Notes: a model not told the origin generated them from the letters alone. A stretch of 64,000 nucleotides of DNA from Deltaproteobacteria bacterium UBA6106 (GCA_002428485.1 DIWM01000036.1:6441-70440); one strand, 5' to 3'. Counted from the first letter of the stretch, positions 8,195-17,480 are shown. Numbers and translations: made by a program.

Positions 8195-9916
8195 ATGATA
8201 ACCCTGACGATAGACGGCAGGAAGGCAGAAGTCGAAGAGGGCACAACTATCCTCGATGCGGCCTTAAAAATAAATATCCATATTCCTACCCTGTGTTACC
8301 TCCCTGAGGTACAGGCTATCGGCGCATGCAGGGTCTGTCTCGTCGAGATAGAAGGAAATCGCACCCTCCAGGCAGCATGCGTATCGCCTGCGACAGACGG
8401 CATCAAGGTATTTACAAACACCGAAAGGGTAAGGAAGGCAAGAAGATTTTCTGTAGAGATGCTCCTCTCCAATCATCCCTTCGAATGCCTTACCTGCGCC
8501 AGGAATCTCAACTGTGAACTGCAGAAACTTGCCTATGATCTCGGCATCAGGGAGGTGCGGTTTGCCGGCGCAAAAAGTGGGGGCCGCATTGATGAATCGT
8601 CGCCGGCCATAAGAAGGGACCAGAATAAATGTATCCTCTGCCGGCGATGCATTACCGTCTGTCAGGAAATCCAGACCGTAACGGCGCTCTTTACCCGGGG
8701 AAGAGGTTTTGAGACCAGGGTAGAACCTGCCTTTGACAGGGACATCAACGATGTGGCCTGCACCGGTTGCGGGCAGTGTGCCCTTGTATGTCCCGTGGGC
8801 GCTATCACAGAGAAGGAATGTATACAGGAAGTATGGGATGCCCTTAATGATCCCGCAAAGTTCGTTGTCATACAGGATGCCCCTGCTGTCAGGGCGGCTC
8901 TGGGCGAAGAGTTCGGCTACCCGCCGGGCACGCTTGTAACGGGCAAGATGCTCGCCGCTGCCAGAAGGCTCGGGTTCGACCGGGTCTTTGATACAAACTT
9001 TGCGGCAGACCTGACGATTATGGAGGAAGGCAGCGAACTCTTGAAGAGGGTGAAAGAGGGTGGCACGCTCCCCCTCATTACAAGCTGCAGTCCGGGGTGG
9101 ATAAAATTCATTGAGCACTTCTATCCTGAAATGCTCCCCCATCTCTCTACCTGCAAATCACCGCACCAGATGCTTGGCGCCCTTGCAAAGACCTACTTTG
9201 CAAAAAAGGCGGGCGTGGACCCAAAAGATATCGTTGTCGTTTCCGTAATGCCCTGCACCGCCAAGAAATTTGAATGCAACCGTCCCGAGATGACAGACAG
9301 CGGCTTCAGGGATGTCGATTATGTTCTTACCACAAGGGAATTTGCCAGGATGATAAAGCAGGCCGGCATTGACTTCAAAAGCCTTGCAGACGGATATTAC
9401 GATGACCCGCTGGGTGAGTATACCGGTGCGGCAACGATCTTTGGCGCGACCGGCGGCGTCATGGAGGCGGCCCTGCGCACAGCCTATGAGGTGGCAACAG
9501 GCAAAACACTCACAAATATTGAATTTGTTACCGTTCGGGGCCTGGAAGGCATCAAGGAGGCGACTGTCCCCGTTGAAGGGATCGGAAATGTGAGGGTCGC
9601 TGTTGCGCACGGGCTCGGCAACGCAAGGAAGCTGATCGAGAGGGTAAAAGAAGGGAAAACAGCCTACCACTTTATCGAGATCATGGCGTGTCCTGGAGGC
9701 TGCGTCGGCGGCGGCGGACAACCGATACCCGTAAACGACGAGATACGGGCGCTCAGGGCAAAGGCGCTGTATACGGAGGATGAACGCCTGACTTACAGGA
9801 AATCGCATGAAAACCCGTCTATTAAGCGGGTATACAAGGAATTTCTCGGTGAACCCCTGGGAGAGAGGTCGCATCATCTTCTCCATACACACTATACTCC
9901 CCGCAGCAAGTTTTGA
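8195..9916 (+). CDS. hydA: [FeFe] hydrogenase 2, catalytic subunit HydA
   Basis: 573 residues with the same domain order as HydA1: [2Fe-2S] (CRVCLVEIEG region), His-Cys3 site (NHPFECLTC), ferredoxin motifs CILCRRCITVC and CTGCGQCALVC, then the H-cluster domain with TSCSPGW (C298), MPCTAKKFE (C354) and EIMACPGGCVGGGGQ. The two HydA proteins are clear paralogues and nearly collinear. HydA2 keeps a Cys in STCKSPHQ where HydA1 has STAKSPQQ. The gene begins six bases after hydB2 with no obvious ribosome site of its own, so coupling to hydB2 is likely. With HydC2 and the HydB2 fusion it forms the second hydrogenase. Confidence 0.95.
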   Translation: MITLTIDGRKAEVEEGTTILDAALKINIHIPTLCYLPEVQAIGACRVCLVEIEGNRTLQAACVSPATDGIKVFTNTERVRKARRFSVEMLLSNHPFECLTCARNLNCELQKLAYDLGIREVRFAGAKSGGRIDESSPAIRRDQNKCILCRRCITVCQEIQTVTALFTRGRGFETRVEPAFDRDINDVACTGCGQCALVCPVGAITEKECIQEVWDALNDPAKFVVIQDAPAVRAALGEEFGYPPGTLVTGKMLAAARRLGFDRVFDTNFAADLTIMEEGSELLKRVKEGGTLPLITSCSPGWIKFIEHFYPEMLPHLSTCKSPHQMLGALAKTYFAKKAGVDPKDIVVVSVMPCTAKKFECNRPEMTDSGFRDVDYVLTTREFARMIKQAGIDFKSLADGYYDDPLGEYTGAATIFGATGGVMEAALRTAYEVATGKTLTNIEFVTVRGLEGIKEATVPVEGIGNVRVAVAHGLGNARKLIERVKEGKTAYHFIEIMACPGGCVGGGGQPIPVNDEIRALRAKALYTEDERLTYRKSHENPSIKRVYKEFLGEPLGERSHHLLHTHYTPRSKF

Positions 9917-9954
9917 CCCGGGTATGCTACAGGGATCGTCGAAGGTGGGCTCTT

Positions 9955-10016
9955 CCCCGCAAACACGCTCATTACGCTCCAGACGAAAGGCGGCTCATGG
10001 CTCATGGCTCATGGTA
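9955..10016. repeat. hydA2-hydF intergenic repeats, including a heptamer array
   Basis: The spacer holds CCCCGCAAACACGC (9955-9968), the reverse complement of a motif seen again at 17553, and then three exact 7-bp GCTCATG-type units at 9992-10013. It is one of many 7-bp arrays in the window's spacers. The array runs almost to the hydF start. Confidence 0.7.
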
Positions 10017-10108
10017 ACAGCAAGAACCATGCAGACCACAAGAAGTATACACAAAACTCTTACTCCCTGCTCTCCGCAGCGTATTATATTTCGTTTTTGC
10101 TATCAGCT

Positions 10109-11359
10109 ATGAGCGATATGACGGATACCACCCTTAACCAGACCCCGCGCGGCAGCAGGCTTCACATTGCCATCTTCGGAAGGCGGAACGCAGGCAAGTC
10201 CAGCCTGATCAATGCCCTCACGAACCAGAACATTGCCATTGTCTCCGATATTCCGGGAACTACAACCGACCCGGTCTATAAATCAATGGAGATACTGCCC
10301 ATAGGCCCGGTAGTCCTCATCGACACTGCCGGCATAGACGATATAGGCCATCTTGGGTCTCTCAGGATTGAGAAGGCCTATGCCGTTCTGGCAAAAACAG
10401 ACCTTCTGCTCCTCGTGATCGACCCTGCCGCCGGCACCGGGTCATATGAAGAAGACGTGATCAAAAAGGCAAAAGGGGACAACGTGCCGGTCATTGCGGT
10501 TCTGAACAAGGTCGACCTCTATCCGGCGGCCTCGGCAGGGGCGCTTTCCTCCCGGTTGAACGTGCCCGTCGTCCCTGTAAGCGCCGTCACGCGCCAGGGC
10601 ATCGATGAACTGAAGATGATGATGATCAGCTCCGCCCCCAAAGACTGGGTGGCGCCGACCATATTGGGTGATCTCATCGCGCCGGGAGATACCGTTGTCC
10701 TCGTTACGCCCATCGACCTCGCCGCCCCGAAGGGAAGGCTCATCCTCCCGCAGGTTCAGACCATACGGGATATACTCGACAATGACGCCATAGCCCTTGT
10801 GGTAAAGGAAGGGGATCTCAAGGCTGCCCTTGGCAACCTGAAGAACAAACCCCGCCTTGTCGTTACCGACTCCCAGGCATTTCTCAAGGTCGCCGCCGAT
10901 ACTCCAGAAGATGTGCCGATGACCTCATTTTCCATACTCTTCGCACGATATAAAGGAAACCTGGTCACCCTCGTTGAAGGCGCAAAGGCGGTGAAAAACC
11001 TTGTACCCGGCGATAAGGTCCTCATTGCAGAGGCGTGCACCCATCACCGGGTGGATGACGATATCGGGACCGTCAAGATACCCCGGTGGCTCCAGCAACA
11101 GGTTGGCGGCGCCCTTGACTTCAAATGGGTAAGCGGCCACGAGCTTCCCCCTGATATCAGGGACTACAGGCTCATTGTCCATTGCGGGGCCTGCATGATA
11201 AACAGGAAAGAGATGCTGCACCGTCTTATGGCGGCCCGCAAAAACGGCATCCCCATTGTGAACTACGGCGTGATGATCGCCCATGTCCTCGGCATACTTA
11301 AGCGCGCCCTCGCAGTGTTTCCTGAAACCGCAGGGATCCTTGAGGACATGAAGGGGTAA
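10109..11359 (+). CDS. hydF: HydF, GTPase scaffold for [FeFe] hydrogenase maturation
   Basis: 416 residues. The N-terminal GTPase has Walker A GRRNAGKSS (24-32), DTAGIDD and NKVD; the C-terminal cluster-binding part has C310 and H312 (ACTHH) and HCGAC (H358, C359, C362), the CxH...HCxxC signature of HydF. It accepts the 2Fe subcluster built by HydE and HydG and delivers it to HydA. I chose ATG 10109 because homologues begin just before TPxGxRLHIAIFGRRN; the frame extends upstream to 10004, but that part encodes only spacer repeat sequence. ATG 10118 is an alternative. hydG follows about 60 bases later, so hydA2-hydF-hydG may be one unit. Confidence 0.93.
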   Translation: MSDMTDTTLNQTPRGSRLHIAIFGRRNAGKSSLINALTNQNIAIVSDIPGTTTDPVYKSMEILPIGPVVLIDTAGIDDIGHLGSLRIEKAYAVLAKTDLLLLVIDPAAGTGSYEEDVIKKAKGDNVPVIAVLNKVDLYPAASAGALSSRLNVPVVPVSAVTRQGIDELKMMMISSAPKDWVAPTILGDLIAPGDTVVLVTPIDLAAPKGRLILPQVQTIRDILDNDAIALVVKEGDLKAALGNLKNKPRLVVTDSQAFLKVAADTPEDVPMTSFSILFARYKGNLVTLVEGAKAVKNLVPGDKVLIAEACTHHRVDDDIGTVKIPRWLQQQVGGALDFKWVSGHELPPDIRDYRLIVHCGACMINRKEMLHRLMAARKNGIPIVNYGVMIAHVLGILKRALAVFPETAGILEDMKG

Positions 11360-11418
11360 TCCTTTACTATTCGATCTGACTGCCATATATTAATATATTG
11401 TCAGCAATAAGGGGGAAG

Positions 11419-12834
11419 ATGAAACAGGTCAAAACATCTCAGGGCAGCTCTTTTCTTGATGAAAAAAAGATCCATGATATGCTCGGGCAGGCACAACATG
11501 CCCAAAAAAAAGATGCTGAAAAGATAATCGAAAAGGCAAGAGATGCGAAAGGACTTACCCCTTATGAGACCGCAGTGTTATTACAGGTTAACGATGATGA
11601 TCTGCTGCAAGGCATGCTTCAGGCAGCCCATGAGGTAAAAGAAAAGATCTACGGCAAAAGGCTTGTCTTCTTTGCCCCTCTCTATATCAGTAATTATTGC
11701 ATAAACAACTGCTATTATTGCGGATACCGCAGGGACAACACAATATCCCGCAGGCGTCTCAACGCAGGCGAGATTGAACAGGAGGTCCTTGTCCTGGAGT
11801 CTATGGGCCATAAGCGCCTCGCCCTTGAGGCAGGAGAAGACCCCGCGAACTGTCCCATCGATTATGTGCTGGATGCAATACAATGCATCTATAACGTAAA
11901 GGACAAAATGGGGAGCATCCGGCGGGTCAATGTAAATATCGCCGCTACCACGGTTGAACACTACCGCAAGCTGAAAGAGGCAGGAATCGGCACATACATC
12001 CTCTTCCAGGAGACCTATCATCGCGATACATACGCGGCGATGCATCCGGCGGGCCCGAAGAAGGACTATGACTGGCACATAACCGCCATGGACCGGGCCA
12101 TGGAAGGAGGCATCGACGATGTGGGGCTCGGTGTGCTCTTTGGCCTTTACGACTACAAATTTGAAGTGCTGGCGCTTCTTTACCATTCCCTTCATCTCGA
12201 GGAACGCTTCGGCGTAGGGTGCCACACGATCTCTGTACCAAGGATGCGTCCCGCAAAAGGGATAAGCCTGGAGAATTTCCCTTATCTTGTAAACGACAAA
12301 GATTTTAAAAGGGTGATTGCCGTCATCCGTCTCGCTGTCCCCTATACGGGGATGATCCTTTCAACCCGGGAAAAGGCCGAATACCGCGATGAGGTGGTCT
12401 CCCTCGGCATCTCGCAATTGAGCGCAGGTTCCTGCACCGGTGTCGGAGGGTATCACGGGGATATCGAAAAAAAATCTGTGGAGACTCAAGGCCAGTTCAA
12501 GATCGAGGACAACCGCACAACCGATGAAGTCCTGCGGAGCATCTGCGAATCCGGGTATTTGCCAAGCTTCTGCACTGCATGCTACCGCAAAGGACGGACA
12601 GGCGACCGCTTCATGCCGCTCGCAAAATCAGGCGAGATCCAGAACCTCTGCCAGCCGAACGCCATCCTCACTTTCAAGGAATTTCTCCTTGATTATGCCT
12701 CTGAGAGGACAAAAAAGACCGGCGCAAAGACTATAAGGAAACACCTGAAGTCCATCCCCAACGAGAAGGTCCGGAAGGCAACTGAGGAAAGGCTGAAGCA
12801 GCTGGAACAGGGGGAGCGCGACCTTTACTTCTAA
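11419..12834 (+). CDS. hydG: HydG, radical SAM tyrosine lyase for H-cluster maturation
   Basis: 471 residues. The radical SAM motif is CINNCYYCGY (C94, C98, C101), and a second C-terminal Fe-S region is CTACYRKGRTGDRF with a later Cys (NLCQPNAI). HydG cleaves tyrosine to give the CO and CN- ligands of the H-cluster. ATG 11419 follows AAGGGGG, though with tight spacing; TTG 11398 in the same frame would add seven residues and cannot be excluded. It completes the plus-strand hydrogenase run; hydE lies 650 bases further on, on the opposite strand. Confidence 0.93.
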   Translation: MKQVKTSQGSSFLDEKKIHDMLGQAQHAQKKDAEKIIEKARDAKGLTPYETAVLLQVNDDDLLQGMLQAAHEVKEKIYGKRLVFFAPLYISNYCINNCYYCGYRRDNTISRRRLNAGEIEQEVLVLESMGHKRLALEAGEDPANCPIDYVLDAIQCIYNVKDKMGSIRRVNVNIAATTVEHYRKLKEAGIGTYILFQETYHRDTYAAMHPAGPKKDYDWHITAMDRAMEGGIDDVGLGVLFGLYDYKFEVLALLYHSLHLEERFGVGCHTISVPRMRPAKGISLENFPYLVNDKDFKRVIAVIRLAVPYTGMILSTREKAEYRDEVVSLGISQLSAGSCTGVGGYHGDIEKKSVETQGQFKIEDNRTTDEVLRSICESGYLPSFCTACYRKGRTGDRFMPLAKSGEIQNLCQPNAILTFKEFLLDYASERTKKTGAKTIRKHLKSIPNEKVRKATEERLKQLEQGERDLYF

Positions 12835-12858
12835 CAAACAAAAAGAAGGAAATAGCGC

Positions 12859-12886
12859 TTGCGCATCAATGCTTTTCTGATATACT
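12859..12886 (+). promoter_or_regulatory. Putative sigma70-type promoter for the CBS-domain gene
   Basis: TTGCGC (12859-12864), a 16-base spacer and TATACT (12881-12886), about 63 bases before the start codon. The -10 differs from consensus at one position. It would separate this gene from the hydrogenase operon. Confidence 0.5.
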
Positions 12887-12948
12887 ATAAAAAAAGGTTG
12901 CGGGCATAGGCTTCCAAACTTTAAAAACACTAAAGGGGTGAACAATAC

Positions 12949-13395
12949 ATGAAGACCGTAAGAGATATTCTGAAAAACAAAAAAAGTGAGATCTGGTCTG
13001 TTGTTCCAAAGGCCATGGTCTTCGATGCCCTGGCACTGATGGGGGAAAAAGAGATCGGTGCCCTTATGGTCATTGATGAAAAGGGCAAGGTTGCGGGCAT
13101 TATATCGGAAAGAGACTATGCGAGAAAGATAATCCTCGTAGGCAAAACATCGAAAGAGACACCGGTAGAGCAGATCATGACGCCTGCCTCCCAGATGTAC
13201 ACCGTGAAACCCGATACCACTGTGGACGACTGCATGGTCCTTATAACAGGCAAAAAGATCCGCCATATCCCGGTCTTTGAAGGCGAGAAATTTCTGGGCA
13301 TTATCTCAATCGGCGACATAGTAAAATCGATCATAGCCGAACAGGAGACGCTCATCGAGCACCTGAGCAATTATATCGCCGGGAAATACGTTTAA
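12949..13395 (+). CDS. Two-CBS-domain protein
   Basis: 148 residues made almost wholly of a Bateman pair: the first CBS motif covers about residues 8-60 (ALMVIDEKGKVAGIISERD) and the second about 73-128 (HIPVFEGEKFLGIISIGDI). No catalytic domain is attached. Such stand-alone pairs usually bind adenosine nucleotides or similar ligands and regulate a partner; the partner is not evident. It sits between hydG and the converging hydE, and a plausible promoter at 12859-12886 suggests independent transcription. AAGGGGTG lies upstream of ATG 12949. Confidence 0.85.
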   Translation: MKTVRDILKNKKSEIWSVVPKAMVFDALALMGEKEIGALMVIDEKGKVAGIISERDYARKIILVGKTSKETPVEQIMTPASQMYTVKPDTTVDDCMVLITGKKIRHIPVFEGEKFLGIISIGDIVKSIIAEQETLIEHLSNYIAGKYV

Positions 13396-13488
13396 TCAAA
13401 ATCGTATTTCGTATATCCTATATAACATATCGAGATTACAAGAAATCCGTATTCACTTCCGTAATCCGCTGGAGTTTAAAGAGCGCGT

Positions 13489-14529
13489 TTATCGTTTTCT
13501 CTTTTTTATCGAGTGGCCGGGGCCTTTGCCGATCGTCCTTCCCAGGGATTGGATCCTCATTATAGCACTGTTCACAGATTGCTCCCCTGATCCATCGACG
13601 CTGGGTTTGCCGGGATAGAGAAAATAATCTTTTCTGTATCTGACAGGTGTATTGTTGGGCATAAATACGTTCGCACCGCGCTGCAAAACGAGGTCCCTTC
13701 CTTCCCCCGGAAAAACCGCATCGTAGGCTGTTGTGGCAGGTATGTGCGCGTCAGGGTTAAAGATGCGCAGCACCGCAAGGGCCTTGAAGAACATCTCGCT
13801 ATGGTCATCGTAGGCATTCTTCTCTTTACCGAGGGGCGTGTCCGGGTGGCGGATAAAAGGCCCTATCCCTATCATATCCAGGTCGAAGGTGCGGCAGAGC
13901 AGGATGTTGTCGGCAAGTGCATGCAATGTTTCCCCCGGTAGCCCTATCATGAACCCGCTGCCTGTCTGTACCCCGAGTTCCAGGAGGGAGCTGAGGCAGT
14001 TCAGCCGCTCTTCGAGCGCTGAACCGGGACGCAGGCGGCCAAACAGGCCGGGGTCGCTTGTCTCGAACCTGAGGAGGTAGCGGTCCATTCCGCACTCCTG
14101 CCAGTACCGGTAGGTTTCGCGGGGACGGTTGCCCGCTGACAGCGTAACGGCGAGGGGGGTTTCCTCTTTAATTCTTCGGATAATGTTCCCGATCTTCTCA
14201 TCTCCGAAAACAGTTGACTCTCCGGACTGCAGCACCACGGTCATCTGCCGGCTGTCCGCCATTGTGGATGCTATCTCAAGGATCTCCCCGGGAGACAGCG
14301 CGTATCTCCCGACATTTATATTCCCGGCGCGGATGCCGCAATAGAGGCAATTGTTGGCGCAGATGTTCGAGAATTCGATGATGCCCCGGATATGAACATC
14401 ATCGCCCATATGCTCGCATCTCACCCTGTCGGCAACCCTGTATAGTTCGGCGAGGTCAGGGCCCTCGGCACGCAGCAAACGGAGCGCCCACTCCCTTGAG
14501 TATTCGATGTTGTCTATCAGATATGACAC
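13489..14529 (-). CDS. hydE: HydE, radical SAM maturase of [FeFe] hydrogenase
   Basis: 346 residues. The radical SAM cluster motif is CANNCLYCGI (C57, C61, C64) and the fold follows the BioB/HydE family (GESTVFGDEKI, RFETSDPGLF, IGLPGET). HydE acts on the iron precursor complex that HydG makes, on the way to the 2Fe subcluster. The start is GTG at 14529, preceded by a GGGAGCAGGA ribosome site. It converges on the CBS-domain gene and is the only hydrogenase gene here on the minus strand, so it must have its own promoter. With hydF and hydG the maturation set is complete. Confidence 0.92.
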   Translation of the reverse strand: MSYLIDNIEYSREWALRLLRAEGPDLAELYRVADRVRCEHMGDDVHIRGIIEFSNICANNCLYCGIRAGNINVGRYALSPGEILEIASTMADSRQMTVVLQSGESTVFGDEKIGNIIRRIKEETPLAVTLSAGNRPRETYRYWQECGMDRYLLRFETSDPGLFGRLRPGSALEERLNCLSSLLELGVQTGSGFMIGLPGETLHALADNILLCRTFDLDMIGIGPFIRHPDTPLGKEKNAYDDHSEMFFKALAVLRIFNPDAHIPATTAYDAVFPGEGRDLVLQRGANVFMPNNTPVRYRKDYFLYPGKPSVDGSGEQSVNSAIMRIQSLGRTIGKGPGHSIKKRKR

Positions 14530-14547
14530 ATTCCTGCTCCCTGCTCA

Positions 14548-14631
14548 TAGCCCGTTCCCGGGCCGGGTACCCGCTTGCGGGTGCGGGAGGCTCCACTGGC
14601 TTCGCCGGTGGAGGGGGCGACGCAAGCCCCA
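14548..14631. repeat. GC-rich hairpin cluster between hydE and eno
   Basis: This short spacer is far more GC-rich than its surroundings and is stacked with inverted repeats. The clearest is a 10-bp stem at 14591-14613 with a TTC loop and one G-T pair (CTCCACTGGC / GCCGGTGGAG). Next to it GGGGC and GCCCC close a seven-base loop, and GGGTACCCGC lies upstream. It looks like a REP-type structured element rather than a terminator, since no T-run follows on either strand. Confidence 0.5.
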
Positions 14632-14779
14632 TGTATAGTTAAACATAATTTTCCTTCAGCGGCAAATTACAGTATGTAAACGAAACATATACAAAATATT
14701 TGAAGGTTTATCACTCCTGTGGTATTCTCCCTTATAGACTAAGCATCCCGCATATAATAAATAAATAATGGAGGTAATC

Positions 14780-16060
14780 ATGTCGACGATATACGATGTC
14801 TTCGCAAGGGAAGTATTGGACAGTAGGGGAAACCCTACGGTTGAGGTAGAGGTGACCCTTGAAAGCGGCGCTATGGGGAGGGCCATTATTCCTTCAGGCG
14901 CCTCTACGGGGGAGAGGGAAGCACTCGAACTCAGGGACGGCAATGCCAAAAGATACAAGGGCAAAGGGGTACAAAAGGCAGTTGATAATGTAAACAATTC
15001 CATCGCGCCGGAGATAGAAGGCCTCGATGCGATTGATCAGGCATATCTTGACAACATGCTCATTGAGCTCGACGGGACAGAAAATAAAAGCAAGCTCGGC
15101 GCGAATGCGATCCTCGGCGTCTCATTGGCCCTCGCCAGGGCAGCAGCGGAATATCTCGATATCCCCCTTTATCAGTACATAGGCGGCATCAGGGGACGCG
15201 AACTCCCTGTGCCGATGATGAACGTGATCAATGGCGGGGCGCACGCCCAGAATGACCTTGACGCCCAGGAATTCATGATCGTCCCCGCAGGCGCGGATTG
15301 TTTTAAAGAGGCCATCAGGATGGGCGCTGAAATATTCCATACGCTGAAAGGCGTGCTGAAAGACAAGGGGCATGTGACAGGCGTCGGTGACGAGGGCGGT
15401 TTTGCCCCGCAGATCTCAACGACAAAAGAGGCCCTGGACCTGTTAATGACCGCCATAGCAAAGGCCGGATACAAGCCGGGCAAAGACATCTTTATCGCGT
15501 TGGATCCGGCGGCAAGCGAATTTTACAAGAAAGGAAAATACCATATCGATAAAAATGTATGGGACAGCAGCAAGCTGATCGGTTTCTACGAAGCGATCAC
15601 CGGTGATTACCCGATCATCTCTATTGAGGATGGGCTCGCACAAAACGACTGGAAAGGATGGAAGGAATTTACCGACCGCTGCGCCTCAAAGATCCAGATC
15701 GTCGGCGACGACATCTTCGTTACCAATCCGAAGATATTTATGGAGGGGATCAAAAAGGGCATAGCGAACAGCATTCTCATAAAGCTCAACCAGATAGGGA
15801 CGCTTACTGAAACCCTGACCACCATCGAGATGGCGAAACGCGCCGGCTACACCTGTGTCATTTCGCACCGGTCAGGCGAGACTGAAGACACGTTCATTGC
15901 AGACCTTGCCGTTGCAACCAACGTGGGCCAGATCAAAACGGGTTCCGCATCGCGGAGCGAAAGGATCGCGAAGTACAACCAGCTCATGCGGATTGAGGAT
16001 GAACTGGGAGACCTGGCGGTCTTCCGCGGCAAGGATGTTTTTTACAGCATAAGGAAGTAA
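14780..16060 (+). CDS. eno: Enolase
   Basis: 426 residues, the usual length. It interconverts 2-phosphoglycerate and phosphoenolpyruvate in glycolysis and gluconeogenesis. Visible motifs are REVLDSRGNPTVEVEV at the N-terminus, GDDIFVTN, the catalytic-lysine segment LIKLNQIGTLTET, and SHRSGETEDTFIADLAV. GGAGGT lies directly before ATG 14780 at good spacing, so the in-frame ATG at 14768, which overlaps the ribosome site, is rejected. TATAAT at 14753-14758 is a possible -10, but I see no good -35. It is separated from hydE by a hairpin-rich spacer and is probably monocistronic. Confidence 0.97.
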   Translation: MSTIYDVFAREVLDSRGNPTVEVEVTLESGAMGRAIIPSGASTGEREALELRDGNAKRYKGKGVQKAVDNVNNSIAPEIEGLDAIDQAYLDNMLIELDGTENKSKLGANAILGVSLALARAAAEYLDIPLYQYIGGIRGRELPVPMMNVINGGAHAQNDLDAQEFMIVPAGADCFKEAIRMGAEIFHTLKGVLKDKGHVTGVGDEGGFAPQISTTKEALDLLMTAIAKAGYKPGKDIFIALDPAASEFYKKGKYHIDKNVWDSSKLIGFYEAITGDYPIISIEDGLAQNDWKGWKEFTDRCASKIQIVGDDIFVTNPKIFMEGIKKGIANSILIKLNQIGTLTETLTTIEMAKRAGYTCVISHRSGETEDTFIADLAVATNVGQIKTGSASRSERIAKYNQLMRIEDELGDLAVFRGKDVFYSIRK

Positions 16061-16158
16061 ACTTAGCCGTCAGCTTTCAGCCGTCAGCTTTCAGCACAAA
16101 AAGCTTTCAATGTGCATTAGCTGATCGCTGAGGGCTGTGAGCCGATCGCTGAAGCACT

Positions 16159-17433
16159 ATGTCTGCATATAGCCTTAAATACGGAAGGGGCATGGTATCA
16201 TTCCAGCCTCCTGAAAACTGGCGGGTAACGGTCGTGCGCCACAAGGAGCCGCAACCTGTTCCCCTGGAAGACTCACTGCTCAATTCCCTTGAAAACCCCA
16301 TCGCTGAAAGGCCCTTTTCGGACTGGGCCGGCCGGTTTAACGATATCCTTATCGTTGTCCCTGATGTAACGCGGTATGCAGGGATGGAACGGGTGCTCCC
16401 CGTGCTGCTTGAAAAATTTCCGAAAAATATTCATGCTCAGATCATCTTCGCCCTGGGAAATCATAGAAAACAGACCGAAGGCGAGAGGGAGGGGTTGATC
16501 TCCCGGGCAGTCTACGCAAAGGTCCCCTCTTTTGACCACGACTGTTATGACAAGAGCGGCCTGACGCTTGCAGGAAAAACTTCCTCCGGGCTTGACGTTG
16601 TCCTTAACTCTGCCTTGTTCCGGGCAGATGCGGCAATCGTCACGGGCTCTATCAATTTCCACTATCTTGCCGGTTTTGGCGGTGGGAGAAAATCAATATT
16701 CCCGGGAATAGCAGGCTACGATACGATCCTGGGTATCCACGGGCAGGTTTTCAAAAAGGACAGTCCCGGCAAACACGCGTCTGCACGGTCCGGCGTCCTC
16801 AAGGGAAATCCTATGCATGAAGAGATCATGGAGGGTATCGCGCTTATCAGGACCCCCCTCTTTCTTATCAATACGGTCCTCGATGACAAGAAAAACCTTC
16901 TCAATGTTTTTGCTGGCAGCATCAAGGAGGCCCATGAGGAAGGCTGCGCCTGGTACAGGGAACATTTTGAAGCCACTGTTAAGGAAAAGGCCGATATCGT
17001 CATCGTGAGCTCCGGCGGGTTCCCGAAGGACATCAACTTTATCCAGTCTCACAAGGCTATGGAGCACGCAATGGGCGCCGTAAAGGATAACGGCGTCGTT
17101 ATCGTTGCCGGGAAATGTGAAGACGGGCTTGGGAATACAGATTTTCTGCGGTGGTTTGAGTACGGCCTGTCAGCAGACATGGAACCGCACGTAAGGAAAA
17201 GTGACAAGGTCTACGCGCAGACAGCCTATGCAACGCGCTTAAAGGCTGAACGGTGCAGCATATTCTTTGTATCCGACCTCGACGGCGAATCGGTTAAGAA
17301 GATGGGGCTCATTCCAAAGAAGAGTATGGAAGATGCGATGAGCGCCGCCGATGACGGAAAAGACAAGGTCTGTTACATCATCCCCGACGGATCAAATACG
17401 CTGATCACCGCTGAGTCCGAAAGGACAACGTAA
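16159..17433 (+). CDS. LarA-family nickel-dependent racemase-like protein
   Basis: 424 residues. The N-terminus has the LKYGRG motif, then ALGNHRKQT (the ALGxHR box of LarA) and NFHYLAGFGGGRKSIFPG, which contains the GGRK lysine that carries the nickel-pincer cofactor in Lactobacillus LarA. The family racemises lactate or other 2-hydroxy acids; the substrate here is unknown. The cofactor-making genes larB, larC and larE are not in this window. ATG 16159 keeps the conserved YGRG region; the ATG at 16192 has a better ribosome site but would remove it. It lies 98 bases after eno across a repeat-filled spacer. Confidence 0.82.
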   Translation: MSAYSLKYGRGMVSFQPPENWRVTVVRHKEPQPVPLEDSLLNSLENPIAERPFSDWAGRFNDILIVVPDVTRYAGMERVLPVLLEKFPKNIHAQIIFALGNHRKQTEGEREGLISRAVYAKVPSFDHDCYDKSGLTLAGKTSSGLDVVLNSALFRADAAIVTGSINFHYLAGFGGGRKSIFPGIAGYDTILGIHGQVFKKDSPGKHASARSGVLKGNPMHEEIMEGIALIRTPLFLINTVLDDKKNLLNVFAGSIKEAHEEGCAWYREHFEATVKEKADIVIVSSGGFPKDINFIQSHKAMEHAMGAVKDNGVVIVAGKCEDGLGNTDFLRWFEYGLSADMEPHVRKSDKVYAQTAYATRLKAERCSIFFVSDLDGESVKKMGLIPKKSMEDAMSAADDGKDKVCYIIPDGSNTLITAESERTT

Positions 17434-17450
17434 GGCGCAAAAAAAACCTG

Positions 17451-17480
17451 CTCATAGCTGATAGCTCATAGCTGATAGCA
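17451..17480. repeat. Heptamer tandem array downstream of the larA-like gene
   Basis: Four 7-bp units alternate between CTCATAG and CTGATAG types, followed by a looser inverted version at about 17509-17528. This is part of the window-wide 7-bp spacer pattern. Confidence 0.75.

Noticed and set aside
10004..10108. Upstream extension of hydF by 35 residues
   Set aside because: The extension is encoded by heptamer spacer sequence; HydF homologues start just before the GTPase domain.
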